A stretch of 64,000 nucleotides of DNA, taken from JAODBJ01 sp963782465 (GTDB lineage Bacteria; Actinomycetota; Acidimicrobiia; IMCC26256; PALSA-610). Location of the stretch: positions 682,001 through 746,000 of the forward strand of contig CAWAJR010000006.1 in NCBI GenBank assembly GCA_963782465.1. The letters run 5' to 3'. Every line of letters starts with the position of its first letter. Position 1 is the first letter of the stretch. The notes under the pieces are model-generated. The model searched no databases. It worked only from the letters and a program-made list of their open reading frames with translations, and was not told the DNA's origin. This document shows positions 15,749-24,102 of this stretch, piece by piece. Made by a program: the position numbers and the translations under genes.

Positions 15749-18700
15749 TCACGCGGGGGCGCGTGACGGTTCGCGCGTGCGCCCGTCTTCGAGGGTGACG
15801 ACCCGGTCGGCGAGCTCCAAGCCGTACGGACCGTGCGTGATCACGAGCACGGTTCGCCCCGACACGGCGGCCAGCAGGTCGGCCATGAGAGCCTCGGCGG
15901 TCCCGGCGTCGACGTTCGCGGTCGGTTCGTCGAGCACGATGATCGGGCGATCGGCGAGCAGTTCGCGGGCGAGCGCGAGCCGCTGCGCTTCTCCGCCCGA
16001 CAGCTCGGCCCCGCCGACACCGACCCGCGTCTGCAACCCACGCGGGAGCGCGGCGAGCCATGCGGCGAGGCGGACGTCGTGCACGACCCGTTCGAGTTCG
16101 GCGTCGGTCGCGTGCGGCCGCGCGATCCGGAGATTGTCGGCGATCGTCGTGTCGAAGAAGTGCGCGTCCTGCGCGCACCAGCCGACGAGCTCACGCACGT
16201 CGTCGCCGCGTAGCGCCGCAACGTCGGTCCCGCCGATGGAAATCGTGCCGTCCTGCAACGGCACGAAGCGCACCAGCGCCGCGGCCAGCGTGCTCTTGCC
16301 CGCGCCGCTCGCACCCACGAGCACGGTGCGGGAACCCGGGAGTAATTCGAGGTCGACGCCGGTCAGCGTCGGGCGGGCGGCGCCGGGCCACCGCACGACC
16401 GCGTTGTCGATCCTCACACCGAGCGGGGCCGGCGGCGGCGCGAGCGGCGATGCCGGATCGGGAACCGCGTCGGTCGCCGCGAGCACATCGGTGATACGAG
16501 CCGCGGCGGCCTGCAGACCGCTGGCCCGGCGGATCGCCGCCGGCATCGTGCCTGCGACATCGGCGAGCATCCAACCGAGCAGGACGATCGGCGCGACGAA
16601 CAGCGCGCCGAGCGTGCCGCCGCGCACCGCGGCCGCTCCGACGACGAGCAACGCCGCCGCGGTGGCACCGGCCAGCACGACCTCCAGCGCGTCACCGAAC
16701 GCCGCCGCGCGAGCTTCCCGGCGGGCGAACGCGGCCAGGCGCTTCTCGTGGCGAGCCAGCGTCGCCAGGCGGCCGGGCGCGGCGTTGAACGCCGCGAGCT
16801 CTTCGGCCGTCTCCGCGATGTCGACCGCCTCGATGGTGAGCGCGACCCGCTCGCCGGCCACCGCGACGCCGGCGCGCCGTTCGAGCGCCGCGGCGGCGGC
16901 AGGTACGGCAACGAGCGCGAGGAGAAGACCGATCGCGAGCACTGCGGCACCCGCGGGGAACACGAGCGCGGCACCCACGACGACACTCGCCGCGACCGCG
17001 GCCGCGGCCAGCGGCGGCAGCAACGCGCGGAGTACGAGGTCTTGCACGACGTCGAGATCGCCGACGACGCGCGAGAGCACGTCGCCGCGGGCGCCGCCGG
17101 CAAGACCGCCGGGCGCGACGACGGCAAGCTGCTCGTAGACGCGCACCCGCAGCCGGGTCATGAGCCGCAGCACGGCATCGTGCGATTCGAGCCGTTCGCC
17201 GTAACGCAGCACCGCCTTCGACAGGGCCAGCGCCCGGACGAGGACCACCGCGACACCCAGTTCGAGCACCGGCGGGTGCTCGGACGCGCGGGACAGCAGC
17301 CATGCCGCGCACGCGGTGAGCGCGATGCCCGACAGCGTCGCGAGCGCCGCCAGCGCGACGGCGGCACCGAGCCGGCCTCGCAGCGGCCCCGCTTCGCGCC
17401 ACAACCAGCGCAGCGGCGCCGAGGATCGTGGCGCGACGGCGACCGGCTCGGGCGGGGCCGACCGTTCGCTTCCCGGCCGCGCGCCGGTCGCGACCGCGCC
17501 CAGTCCGCCGACGGTCGGGAGCGGGAGCGCGGCCGGCGCACCGGAGACGAGCTCGACGACGCGGTCGGCCACCGCGACCAGGGCGGTGCGGTGCGCGACC
17601 AGCAGCACGGTCGCGCCACCCCGTGCGAGCCGCCGCACCGTTTCGGCCACGAGCGTTTCGGTACCCGCATCGAGGTTGGCGCTCGGCTCGTCGAGCAGCA
17701 CGAGCCGAGCCGGGCCGTGCTCGCACTTCAGCACCGCGCGCGCGAGGGCCACCCGTTGTTGTTCCCCGGCCGAGAGTGATCGGGCACGGCGCTCGAGCAG
17801 GGATGCGATCCCCAGCGAACCGGCCACCTCGCGCACCACGTCGAGCGGCACGCCGGGTACGGCCATCGCAAGATTCGCGTGCACCGACGCGTCCGACAGC
17901 GCAGCGTGCTGCGGTACCCAGGCCACCGTGTCGTTCCACGCGTCCCGATCGATCGCCGCGAGCTGGACACCGTCGACCGTCACCCTCCCACCGTCGGGAA
18001 TGACGCGACCGCGCAGCACCGAGAGCAGCGTGCTCTTACCGGCTCCGTTCGTGCCGGTGAGCGCGACGATCTCGCCGGGGCGCACCGCGAACGTTGCGTC
18101 GATCGGCGCCGCCGTCGCCCGACCGGCATGCGTGACGCGTACATGCTCGCACTCGACCCGCACCCGCTCCGGCACCGGGGCGTCCCCGCGTGGCGCGACC
18201 GGGGCGTCGACGACGGCGAGAATGTCGGCCGCGGCTTCCAGCCCCTCCGTCGCGCTGTGGTAGGCGGCGCCGAGCCGGCGGAGCGGGGCGAAACACTCCG
18301 GTGCGAGCAGCAGCACCACGAACGCGGGCGCGAGCGCGATGTGCGCGCTCACGAGCCGCAAACCGACCGACACCGCGACCAGCGCGACCGAGAGCGACGC
18401 CAGCAGTTCGAGCACGAGCGCCGACAGGAACGCCGAACGCAACGCCTGCATCGCGGCGCGTCGATGACGCTCGCCGAGTCGCTCGATCGTCTTCGCCTGC
18501 GCGTGGTGGCGGCCGAAACCCTTCAACGTCGGGAGCCCGGTGACGACGTCGAGGACATGGCCGGCGAGACGCTGCAGGCTCGCCCAACTCCGTCGGCTTC
18601 GCTCGGCACTGAACTTCCCGACGAGGACCATGAACACCGGGACGAGCGGGAGCGTGATGCACAGCAACACGCCGCTCGTACGGTCGACGAGGAGGGCCGC

Positions 18701-19141
18701 AACCCACACGATCGGCGGTACGAGCGCGGCGGAGACCATCGTCGGCAGGTAACCCATGACGTAGGGCTCGAGCGCGTCGACGCCTCGCGTCCCGAGTACC
18801 CCGATCTCGCCGGGCGCCCGCCGGGACGGGTCGGTGAGGAACCTTTCGAGCAGCGTGGCGCGCAGGTCGCCGGTGATCTTCGACGCCGCCCGCCGGCCCC
18901 ACATGGTCGCGCCGGCACCGACCGCCGCCCGCCCAAGCGTCGCGAGCACGAGCCACGATGCGGCCGTCGCAACCCGCGCCGCCGGCCAACCGCCCTCCAC
19001 GACGCCCCCGAGCGCGCGGCCGAGCACGAACACCTGCACGAGCAGGAGCGCGGTGTCGAGCAGGGTGAGGACCGCGCTGCCGACCAGGAACGGCCGGAGT
19101 GAACGGGCGCGCCGCACGAGGCGCGGGTCGAGCGGCTTCAC
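15749..19141 (-). CDS. cydDC: fused CydD-CydC ABC transporter for cytochrome bd assembly
   Basis: 1130 residues from GTG 19141, which overlaps the cydB stop (GTGA). Two complete ABC half-transporters are fused. The first has six membrane helices (about 20-310), Walker A GTNGAGKST, signature SLSAGEQQRVALARAV and Walker B LVLLDEPSANLD. The second has membrane helices (about 590-830), Walker A GASGAGKST, signature ELSGGEAQRLALARELL and Walker B IIVLDEPTANVD. CydDC exports thiols or heme-related compounds needed to assemble cytochrome bd; fusion into one chain is typical of many actinobacteria. Position directly after cydAB supports the role. Confidence 0.95.
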   Translation of the reverse strand: MKPLDPRLVRRARSLRPFLVGSAVLTLLDTALLLVQVFVLGRALGGVVEGGWPAARVATAASWLVLATLGRAAVGAGATMWGRRAASKITGDLRATLLERFLTDPSRRAPGEIGVLGTRGVDALEPYVMGYLPTMVSAALVPPIVWVAALLVDRTSGVLLCITLPLVPVFMVLVGKFSAERSRRSWASLQRLAGHVLDVVTGLPTLKGFGRHHAQAKTIERLGERHRRAAMQALRSAFLSALVLELLASLSVALVAVSVGLRLVSAHIALAPAFVVLLLAPECFAPLRRLGAAYHSATEGLEAAADILAVVDAPVAPRGDAPVPERVRVECEHVRVTHAGRATAAPIDATFAVRPGEIVALTGTNGAGKSTLLSVLRGRVIPDGGRVTVDGVQLAAIDRDAWNDTVAWVPQHAALSDASVHANLAMAVPGVPLDVVREVAGSLGIASLLERRARSLSAGEQQRVALARAVLKCEHGPARLVLLDEPSANLDAGTETLVAETVRRLARGGATVLLVAHRTALVAVADRVVELVSGAPAALPLPTVGGLGAVATGARPGSERSAPPEPVAVAPRSSAPLRWLWREAGPLRGRLGAAVALAALATLSGIALTACAAWLLSRASEHPPVLELGVAVVLVRALALSKAVLRYGERLESHDAVLRLMTRLRVRVYEQLAVVAPGGLAGGARGDVLSRVVGDLDVVQDLVLRALLPPLAAAAVAASVVVGAALVFPAGAAVLAIGLLLALVAVPAAAAALERRAGVAVAGERVALTIEAVDIAETAEELAAFNAAPGRLATLARHEKRLAAFARREARAAAFGDALEVVLAGATAAALLVVGAAAVRGGTLGALFVAPIVLLGWMLADVAGTMPAAIRRASGLQAAAARITDVLAATDAVPDPASPLAPPPAPLGVRIDNAVVRWPGAARPTLTGVDLELLPGSRTVLVGASGAGKSTLAAALVRFVPLQDGTISIGGTDVAALRGDDVRELVGWCAQDAHFFDTTIADNLRIARPHATDAELERVVHDVRLAAWLAALPRGLQTRVGVGGAELSGGEAQRLALARELLADRPIIVLDEPTANVDAGTAEALMADLLAAVSGRTVLVITHGPYGLELADRVVTLEDGRTREPSRAPA

Positions 19142-20166
19142 GACCGGGTGGCGTTCACAGGCGCGAGACGATCGGGGGGAAGCATCTCCACGCTGATACG
19201 CCGGCGGAAGACCCAGTAGCTCCACCCTTGGTACAACAACACGACGGGTGTGATCACCAGCGCGACCCAGGTCATGATTCCGAGTGTGTAGGAGGTACTC
19301 GACGCGTTGTGCACGGTGAGGCTGTACGCCGCCTTCGTCGTCGACGGCATGACGTTCGGGTACAGGCCACCGAACAAGCTGACGACGGCCGCGGCGATCG
19401 CGACGCCGGTCCCCGCGAACGCCCAACCTTCTCGCGCCGCGCGGTTGGCAACGAACGCGCCGATCAACGCCACCGCGGCGACCAGTGTCGTGATCCAGGT
19501 CCACCAGGCACCGAGGTCGAGTTGGGCCCACAGCAGGAAAGCCGCACCGGCGACGATCACGACCGGCGCGATCGTCGTCGCGACGCCGCGGGCACGCGTG
19601 CGCACGTCGCCCGCGGTTTTCAGCGCGATGAAGTGCGCACCGTGCAACGTGAACAAGCCGAGCGTCACGACCCCGCCGAGCAACGCGAACGGGTTCAGGA
19701 GCGTGAACAGGTTCCCGGTGAAATCGCCACTCCGGTTGATCGGCACGCCGTGCACGATGTTCGCGAGCGCGACCCCCCAGAGGAGGGCCGGGAGCGCCGA
19801 ACCCACGAAAATGGCGCGGTCCCACCGCGAACGCCACTGCGCGTCGTCATGTTTGGAGCGGTACTCGAACCCGACGCCGCGCACGATCAGCGCGACGAGG
19901 ATGATCAGCAACGCGAGGTAGAACCCGGAGAACAACGTCGCGTACCAGTTGGGGAAGGCCGCGAAGGTCGCACCACCGGCAACGAGCAGCCAGACTTCGT
20001 TCCCGTCCCAGAGCGGCCCGATCGTGTTGACGAGGACCCGCCGTTCGGCATCGGTCCGTCCGAGGACCGGCAGCAGGATCCCGACCCCGAAGTCGAACCC
20101 TTCGAGGAACAGGTAGCCGGTCCACAACACCGCGATGAGCATGAACCAGACGGTCCTGAGCTCCAC
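19138..20166 (-). CDS. cydB: cytochrome bd oxidase subunit II
   Basis: 342 residues from GTG 20166, with AGGAG upstream and 22 bp after cydA. It begins with a hydrophobic MELRTVWFMLIAVLWTGYLF and GFDFGVGILLPVLGRTDAERR, the family signature, and has eight or more membrane helices, with FPNWYATLFSGFYLALLIIL. CydB forms the heterodimer with CydA and supports heme binding in the quinol oxidase that reduces oxygen to water at low oxygen. It overlaps the start of cydDC. Confidence 0.95.
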   Translation of the reverse strand: MELRTVWFMLIAVLWTGYLFLEGFDFGVGILLPVLGRTDAERRVLVNTIGPLWDGNEVWLLVAGGATFAAFPNWYATLFSGFYLALLIILVALIVRGVGFEYRSKHDDAQWRSRWDRAIFVGSALPALLWGVALANIVHGVPINRSGDFTGNLFTLLNPFALLGGVVTLGLFTLHGAHFIALKTAGDVRTRARGVATTIAPVVIVAGAAFLLWAQLDLGAWWTWITTLVAAVALIGAFVANRAAREGWAFAGTGVAIAAAVVSLFGGLYPNVMPSTTKAAYSLTVHNASSTSYTLGIMTWVALVITPVVLLYQGWSYWVFRRRISVEMLPPDRLAPVNATRS

Positions 20167-20188
20167 GATCCACTCCTGTCAGTACGCG

Positions 20189-21634
20189 TCAGTACGCGAA
20201 GGTGAGGCGGTCTTCGGAATCTTCGGCCTCGTCGTCGAGCGGCACCGGCATGCTGGCTTCCGGCCCGCCGCGTACGACGCGCAACAGCAGGCCGCCCTCG
20301 ATAACGGCGAGCACGCCGTACAGCAGTGTGAACACGACGAGCGACGTGAGGATGACCCAACCCGAAACCGAACTCGACACGCCGTTCGCGGTGAGCATCC
20401 GCACCGAGTCGAGACCGGTCGGGTTGGGCGCGACGATCCACGGTTGCCGCCCCATCTCGGTGAACACCCACCCGAAGGAGTTCGCGAGGAGCGGCGTGGC
20501 GATGGCGAGCAGCGCAAGTCGCGTCCACCAGGCGCTCACGAAACGACGTCCTTTGCGCGTCCGCCACAATCCGAATGCGGCGAACGCGGCGGCCAGGAGC
20601 CCGAAGCCGATCATGAACCGGAACGACCAGTAGGTCACCACCATGTCGGGGCGGTAGTCGCCGGGGCCGTAACGCTGGCGGTATTGCGCCTGCAGGTCGT
20701 GCACGCCCTTCACCGTGGAGTTGGGGTTGTCGCTCGCGAGGAACGACAGCGCCTTCGGGATGCTGAGCGTCCGGACGTCGCACTCCTTGCTCACGTTGCC
20801 GTACGCGAGCAGCGAGAAGCCGGCGCCCTTTTCCGTGTTGCACAACGCCTCCGCGGCGGCCATCTTCATCGGCTGTTGCTCGATCATGAGTCGCGCCTGC
20901 ACGTGGCCCGTGATCGCGACGCCGAGCCCCGCGACGAGCACGACCGCCATGCCGCCGCGCATGACGGTGCCGAATGTCGTGCGATCGACATCGGTGACGC
21001 CCTGGCGTTGGTGCGCGCTCTCCCATGCCGCGATGCCGACGAGGAAGGCCCCCGCGGTCATGAACGAAGCCATGATCGTGTGCGGGTACGCGGCAAGCAC
21101 GGTGGAGTTGGTCAGCACCCGCCAGATGGAGGTGAGCTCAGCCCGGTTCGCGGCCGCGTTGTAACGCACGCCGACGGGATGCTGCATCCACGAGTTCGCG
21201 GCGAGGATGAAAAAGGCCGACAGGCTGGTGCCGAACGCGACGAGCCAGATGGTCGCCAGGTGCGCCTTGCGCGGGAGGCGGTCCCAACCGAAGATCCACA
21301 ATCCGAGGAACGTCGACTCGAGGAAGAACGCGGCGAGCCCTTCCATCGCGAGCGGCGCGCCGAAGATGTCACCCACGAATCGCGAGTAGCTGCTCCAGGC
21401 CATCCCGAACTGGAATTCCTGGACGATGCCGGTGACGACACCCATGGCGAAGTTGACGAGAAAGAGCTTCCCCCAGAACTTCGTCTGGCGCAGCCACCGC
21501 TCTTCGCCGCTGCGGTACCAGATCGTTTGCAGGACCGCGACGACAAGCGACAAGCCGATCGTCAGCGGAACGAAGATGAAGTGATAGACGGTGGTGATAC
21601 CGAACTGCCAGCGCGCGACGTCGAGCCCGTTCAT
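20189..21634 (-). CDS. cydA: cytochrome bd oxidase subunit I
   Basis: 481 residues from ATG 21634. Heme ligands are visible: the N-terminal histidine in TTVYHFIFVPLTIGLS, a helix with EGLAAFFLESTFLGLWIFGWDRL (acidic residues of the proton path), and FGWVFTEMGRQPWIV in helix 7. The Q-loop is of the short type. It oxidises quinol and reduces oxygen with high affinity. First gene of cydA-cydB-cydDC. A 13-bp inverted repeat lies 75 bp upstream; no obvious Rex-type TTGTGA palindrome was seen. Confidence 0.96.
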   Translation of the reverse strand: MNGLDVARWQFGITTVYHFIFVPLTIGLSLVVAVLQTIWYRSGEERWLRQTKFWGKLFLVNFAMGVVTGIVQEFQFGMAWSSYSRFVGDIFGAPLAMEGLAAFFLESTFLGLWIFGWDRLPRKAHLATIWLVAFGTSLSAFFILAANSWMQHPVGVRYNAAANRAELTSIWRVLTNSTVLAAYPHTIMASFMTAGAFLVGIAAWESAHQRQGVTDVDRTTFGTVMRGGMAVVLVAGLGVAITGHVQARLMIEQQPMKMAAAEALCNTEKGAGFSLLAYGNVSKECDVRTLSIPKALSFLASDNPNSTVKGVHDLQAQYRQRYGPGDYRPDMVVTYWSFRFMIGFGLLAAAFAAFGLWRTRKGRRFVSAWWTRLALLAIATPLLANSFGWVFTEMGRQPWIVAPNPTGLDSVRMLTANGVSSSVSGWVILTSLVVFTLLYGVLAVIEGGLLLRVVRGGPEASMPVPLDDEAEDSEDRLTFAY

Positions 21635-21708
21635 ACCCGTTTCCCGGAAGTTGGCGAACGGACGTGATGCTCGTCATCCCGGCTTCCGATGGGCAGGGGC
21701 AAGCGTCA

Positions 21709-21738
21709 TCCGGTCCGGGACTTCCGTCCCGAACCGGA
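21709..21738. repeat. inverted repeat upstream of cydA
   Basis: Two 13-nt arms (21709-21721 and 21726-21738) with one mismatch and a 4-nt centre, TCCGG..CGGGAC TTCC GTCCCG..CCGGA. It lies 75 bp before cydA and about 100 bp after the lipoprotein stop. It could be a terminator of the lipoprotein transcript or an operator of cydA. The rest of the 206-bp gap shows nothing else. Confidence 0.45.
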
Positions 21739-21840
21739 CGGCGCGCCGGGGCGCTTGTCATGCCGTGGGCGGATTGCCCCGACCGTTGGTGTCACCGGAC
21801 ATCGATGGTGCGATCTGCGGTTCGAGCGGGTGGTCATGGC

Positions 21841-22095
21841 TCAACTCCCGCGTGTCGTGGTGTTCGACTGCGTCGAAGGCGTGGCGGCGGTTGCCGTTTT
21901 CGACGTCGTCGACTTCGTCGTTCCCGAAGTCGACGAGGTCGTGGACGCGCTGGTCGCCGTGGTGGACTTGGTCGCGTTGCTGCTGCCACCGCCGGCCGTC
22001 ATGCATCCCGCGAACGCGAGCATCGAGACGACACTGGTTGCGGTTGCGATGCGGCGGGCGCGCTTGGCGACATGGGGTCGGGGCGTGCGGTTCAT
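21841..22095 (-). CDS. small Ser/Thr-rich lipoprotein
   Basis: 84 residues from ATG 22095, with AAGGAG six bases upstream. The N-terminus RARRIATATSVVSMLAFAGC is a lipoprotein signal with lipobox LAFAGC, so the mature protein would start at Cys. The rest (about 54 residues) is nearly all Ser, Thr, Ala, Gly and Lys, an unstructured spacer-like chain. It follows apbE by 42 bp on the same strand, but the FMN-attachment motif of ApbE targets (S/T-G-A-T) is absent. The function is unknown. Confidence 0.65.
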   Translation of the reverse strand: MNRTPRPHVAKRARRIATATSVVSMLAFAGCMTAGGGSSNATKSTTATSASTTSSTSGTTKSTTSKTATAATPSTQSNTTTRGS

Positions 22096-22137
22096 CACAA
22101 TCTCCTTCTGGCGGTTGCGCGACGGACGAGCGGAGCG

Positions 22138-23079
22138 TCAGGCCGCGTGACGGATGCGGGCGACGACCGAAGCGCCGCCCAGGAACGCCGGCAGTCCCGG
22201 CGACGACGCGGTAACGCCGTCGCCGTCGACCGTCAGCGCTTCGGCGAAGGCCGGGAACACGTCGAGCGCGTGAATCGAACCGCGCAGCAACACCGCCTTG
22301 GCGAGCACTTCGGCCGCCCAGGCGGTACCGGAGACGACGGTCACCAGCGCGAGGGCGGATGCCGACGGGCGGCCGGTGGTCGGGTCGATGAGGTGGTGAG
22401 CCGGTTCGCCGTTGCATTGCCAGCGCCGCCGCAACGTCGTCGACGTTGCGACGGCGCCGTCGCGTATGCCGATCCGGGCGAGCGGTTCACCGCCCCACGG
22501 GTGCTCGACCGCGATCGTCCAACCGGTACCCGGGCCGGTGCGCGCCGGGGCCTCACCCGCAACCCGGAGGTCGCCACCGAGGTTGACGCACACACCGTCG
22601 GCGCCCGCGTCCATCGTTTCACCGGCGACGAGGTCCGCCGCCAGGCCCTTGCCGATGCCGCCCGGGTCGAACCCGGTGCCGGCGGGCAGGCACACCGCGC
22701 GGCCGTGGCGGACAATGCCGCCGCAGCCCGACGTCAGCGGGCTGTCCCCCGCGACCGGTTCGGGCGGCAACTGCTCGTACGACCGGTCGTACCCGGCGCG
22801 GATCACCGCGCCGAGCAGGGTCGGGTCGAACGTGCCGCCCGTGAGTCGCCACGCCTCGACGGCGCGGCCGACGAGCAGCGCGGTGTCGTCGGAGACGACG
22901 AGCGGGGCCCCGGCATGGTCGTTGAGCGCGTTCACCTCGCTGCCGGGGATGAACCGGCTCCAGCGACGTTCGAGCTCTTCGATCCGGCGTTGCGCGTCGA
23001 GTGCGAGGCCGGGCCGCCCGCCGACGACGATCACGTGCACATCTGTGCCCATCGCCCGGAACTGCAATTCGTTGCCCAT
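22138..23079 (-). CDS. apbE: FAD:protein FMN transferase
   Basis: 313 residues from ATG 23079, five bases after AAGGAG (a second ATG at 23082 is too close). ApbE motifs are present: FRAMGTDVHVIV at the start, SRFIPGSEVNALN, GTGFDPGGIGKGLAADL, CVNLGGDLRV and the metal/FAD site HHLIDPTTGRPSA. It attaches FMN to Thr of flavoproteins such as NqrB/C or Rnf subunits; none of these is in the window, so the substrate lies elsewhere. It sits between a two-component pair and the cyd operon, which suggests a redox context. Confidence 0.92.
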   Translation of the reverse strand: MGNELQFRAMGTDVHVIVVGGRPGLALDAQRRIEELERRWSRFIPGSEVNALNDHAGAPLVVSDDTALLVGRAVEAWRLTGGTFDPTLLGAVIRAGYDRSYEQLPPEPVAGDSPLTSGCGGIVRHGRAVCLPAGTGFDPGGIGKGLAADLVAGETMDAGADGVCVNLGGDLRVAGEAPARTGPGTGWTIAVEHPWGGEPLARIGIRDGAVATSTTLRRRWQCNGEPAHHLIDPTTGRPSASALALVTVVSGTAWAAEVLAKAVLLRGSIHALDVFPAFAEALTVDGDGVTASSPGLPAFLGGASVVARIRHAA

Positions 23080-23219
23080 CATCGCTCCTTCCGTGTTGCA
23101 CCGCTTCGGTGCACTGGAGCCATGATCGAGCCGGTTGCTCAGACCAGCCTGGGAAAGCGAGCAGTTCTGCCGCCGATCTCGTGGCCACGGCTCGCGAGCC
23201 GCGCCGGTCGTTGCGCGCC

Positions 23220-23324
23220 TAGCAGGGTGATGAATTATCCCGCACAAGGCGCCGCCGCTTGCGGGAACATGCTGGTCGGCGAACGTTGGCGGCGCCGTCG
23301 AATCCATAATTCATCACCCTGCTA
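23220..23324. repeat. 105-bp inverted-repeat element
   Basis: Outer arms of 19 nt, TAGCAGGGTGATGAATTAT (23220-23238) and its exact complement (23306-23324); inner arms GGCGCCGCC/GGCGGCGCC (23248-23256, 23288-23296), spaced 9 nt from the outer arms on both sides. The right end includes the stop codon of the response regulator gene. One further half-copy, TAGCAGGGTGATG, follows the stop of the first PKD gene (26438-26450). It would fold into a long hairpin between the regulator gene and apbE. Confidence 0.7.
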
Positions 23325-24035
23325 CTGGCCACCCGGCAGGCGAAGCGAGTAACCGACCCCGCGCACCGTATGGAGCAGCGGCGGGCTGAACGCGTCGATC
23401 TTGTGACGAAGGTAAGAGATGTATGTCTCGAGAACGCTCGCGTTCCCGGCGAAGGTGTAATCCCAGACGTGCTCGAGGATCTGGTCGCGGGTCAACACCT
23501 TGCGGGCGTTGGCAAGCAGGTAGTGCAGCAGCTTGTACTCCGTCGGCGTGAGCTCGATCAGCTGCCCTTGCCGCCAGACGTCGCGCGTCTCCTCGTCGAG
23601 TTCGAGATCGGCGTAGGTGAGCCGGTGCTCCCCGCCGGCGTACCCCGCCGAGCGCCGCAAGACGGCTTTGACCCGTTCCACCAGTTCCTCGATGCTGAAC
23701 GGTTTCGTGACGTAGTCGTCGCTGCCGAGGCGGAGCCCCTCGACCTTGTCGCGCGTCTGGTCGCGCGCGGTGAGGAAGATCACCGGGACACGGGTCGCCG
23801 CGCCCTCCGACTGGCGGAGGCGCCGCGCGACCTCGAACCCGTCGAGATCGGGGAGCATCACGTCGAGCACGACGAGATCGGGGCGCCGGCGTTCGATCGC
23901 CTCGAGCGCGGCACGGCCCGAACCGACCCGCTCGACTTCGAAGCCGTTGAAGCCGAGGCCCATCGCGACAAGTTCCGTGATGTGCTCCTCATCGTCGACG
24001 ACGAGCACGAACGGTTGCTTCACCGCGTCCGGCAC
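23322..24035 (-). CDS. OmpR/PhoB-type response regulator
   Basis: 237 residues from GTG 24035; a TAGGGT box at 24043-24048 ends seven bases upstream (leaderless type), which favours this start over ATG 24083. The receiver domain has the acidic pocket VVDDEEH, phospho-Asp in DLVVLDVMLPDLDG, Thr in IFLTARD and Lys in YVTKPFS. The winged-helix output has LTPTEYKLLHYLLANARKVLTRDQIL and YISYLRHKID. It is divergent from its kinase, with overlapping promoters in the 67-bp gap. Target genes are not evident; cyd and apbE are downstream neighbours. Confidence 0.93.
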   Translation of the reverse strand: MPDAVKQPFVLVVDDEEHITELVAMGLGFNGFEVERVGSGRAALEAIERRRPDLVVLDVMLPDLDGFEVARRLRQSEGAATRVPVIFLTARDQTRDKVEGLRLGSDDYVTKPFSIEELVERVKAVLRRSAGYAGGEHRLTYADLELDEETRDVWRQGQLIELTPTEYKLLHYLLANARKVLTRDQILEHVWDYTFAGNASVLETYISYLRHKIDAFSPPLLHTVRGVGYSLRLPGGQ

Positions 24036-24090
24036 GGGCGCGACCCTAACGTTCGGAGCCCATTCCAAGGCTGCTCGGAGCATTGCCGTC

Positions 24091-24096
24091 TAGCGT
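24091..24096 (+). promoter_or_regulatory. -10 box of the sensor kinase gene, leaderless-type
   Basis: TAGCGT ends six bases before ATG 24103. The opposite-strand TAGGGT at 24043-24048 serves the regulator gene in the same way. Confidence 0.5.
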
Positions 24097-24102
24097 CCCC
24101 GT

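Noticed and set aside
21635..21840. Rex operator before cydA
   Set aside because: No TTGTGA-N6-TCACAA-like site was found; only the 13-bp inverted repeat is present.
21841..22095. Lipoprotein as the flavinylation target of ApbE
   Set aside because: The S/T-G-A-T attachment motif is absent from its 84 residues.
23083..23219. Riboswitch upstream of apbE
   Set aside because: Only a 7-bp hairpin (TGCACCG/CGGTGCA, 23097-23113) is seen; no known riboswitch core could be matched.
23001..23222. Plus-strand gene ending at the left TAG of the 105-bp element
   Set aside because: It runs antisense into apbE, has no start signal and is compositionally a shadow.
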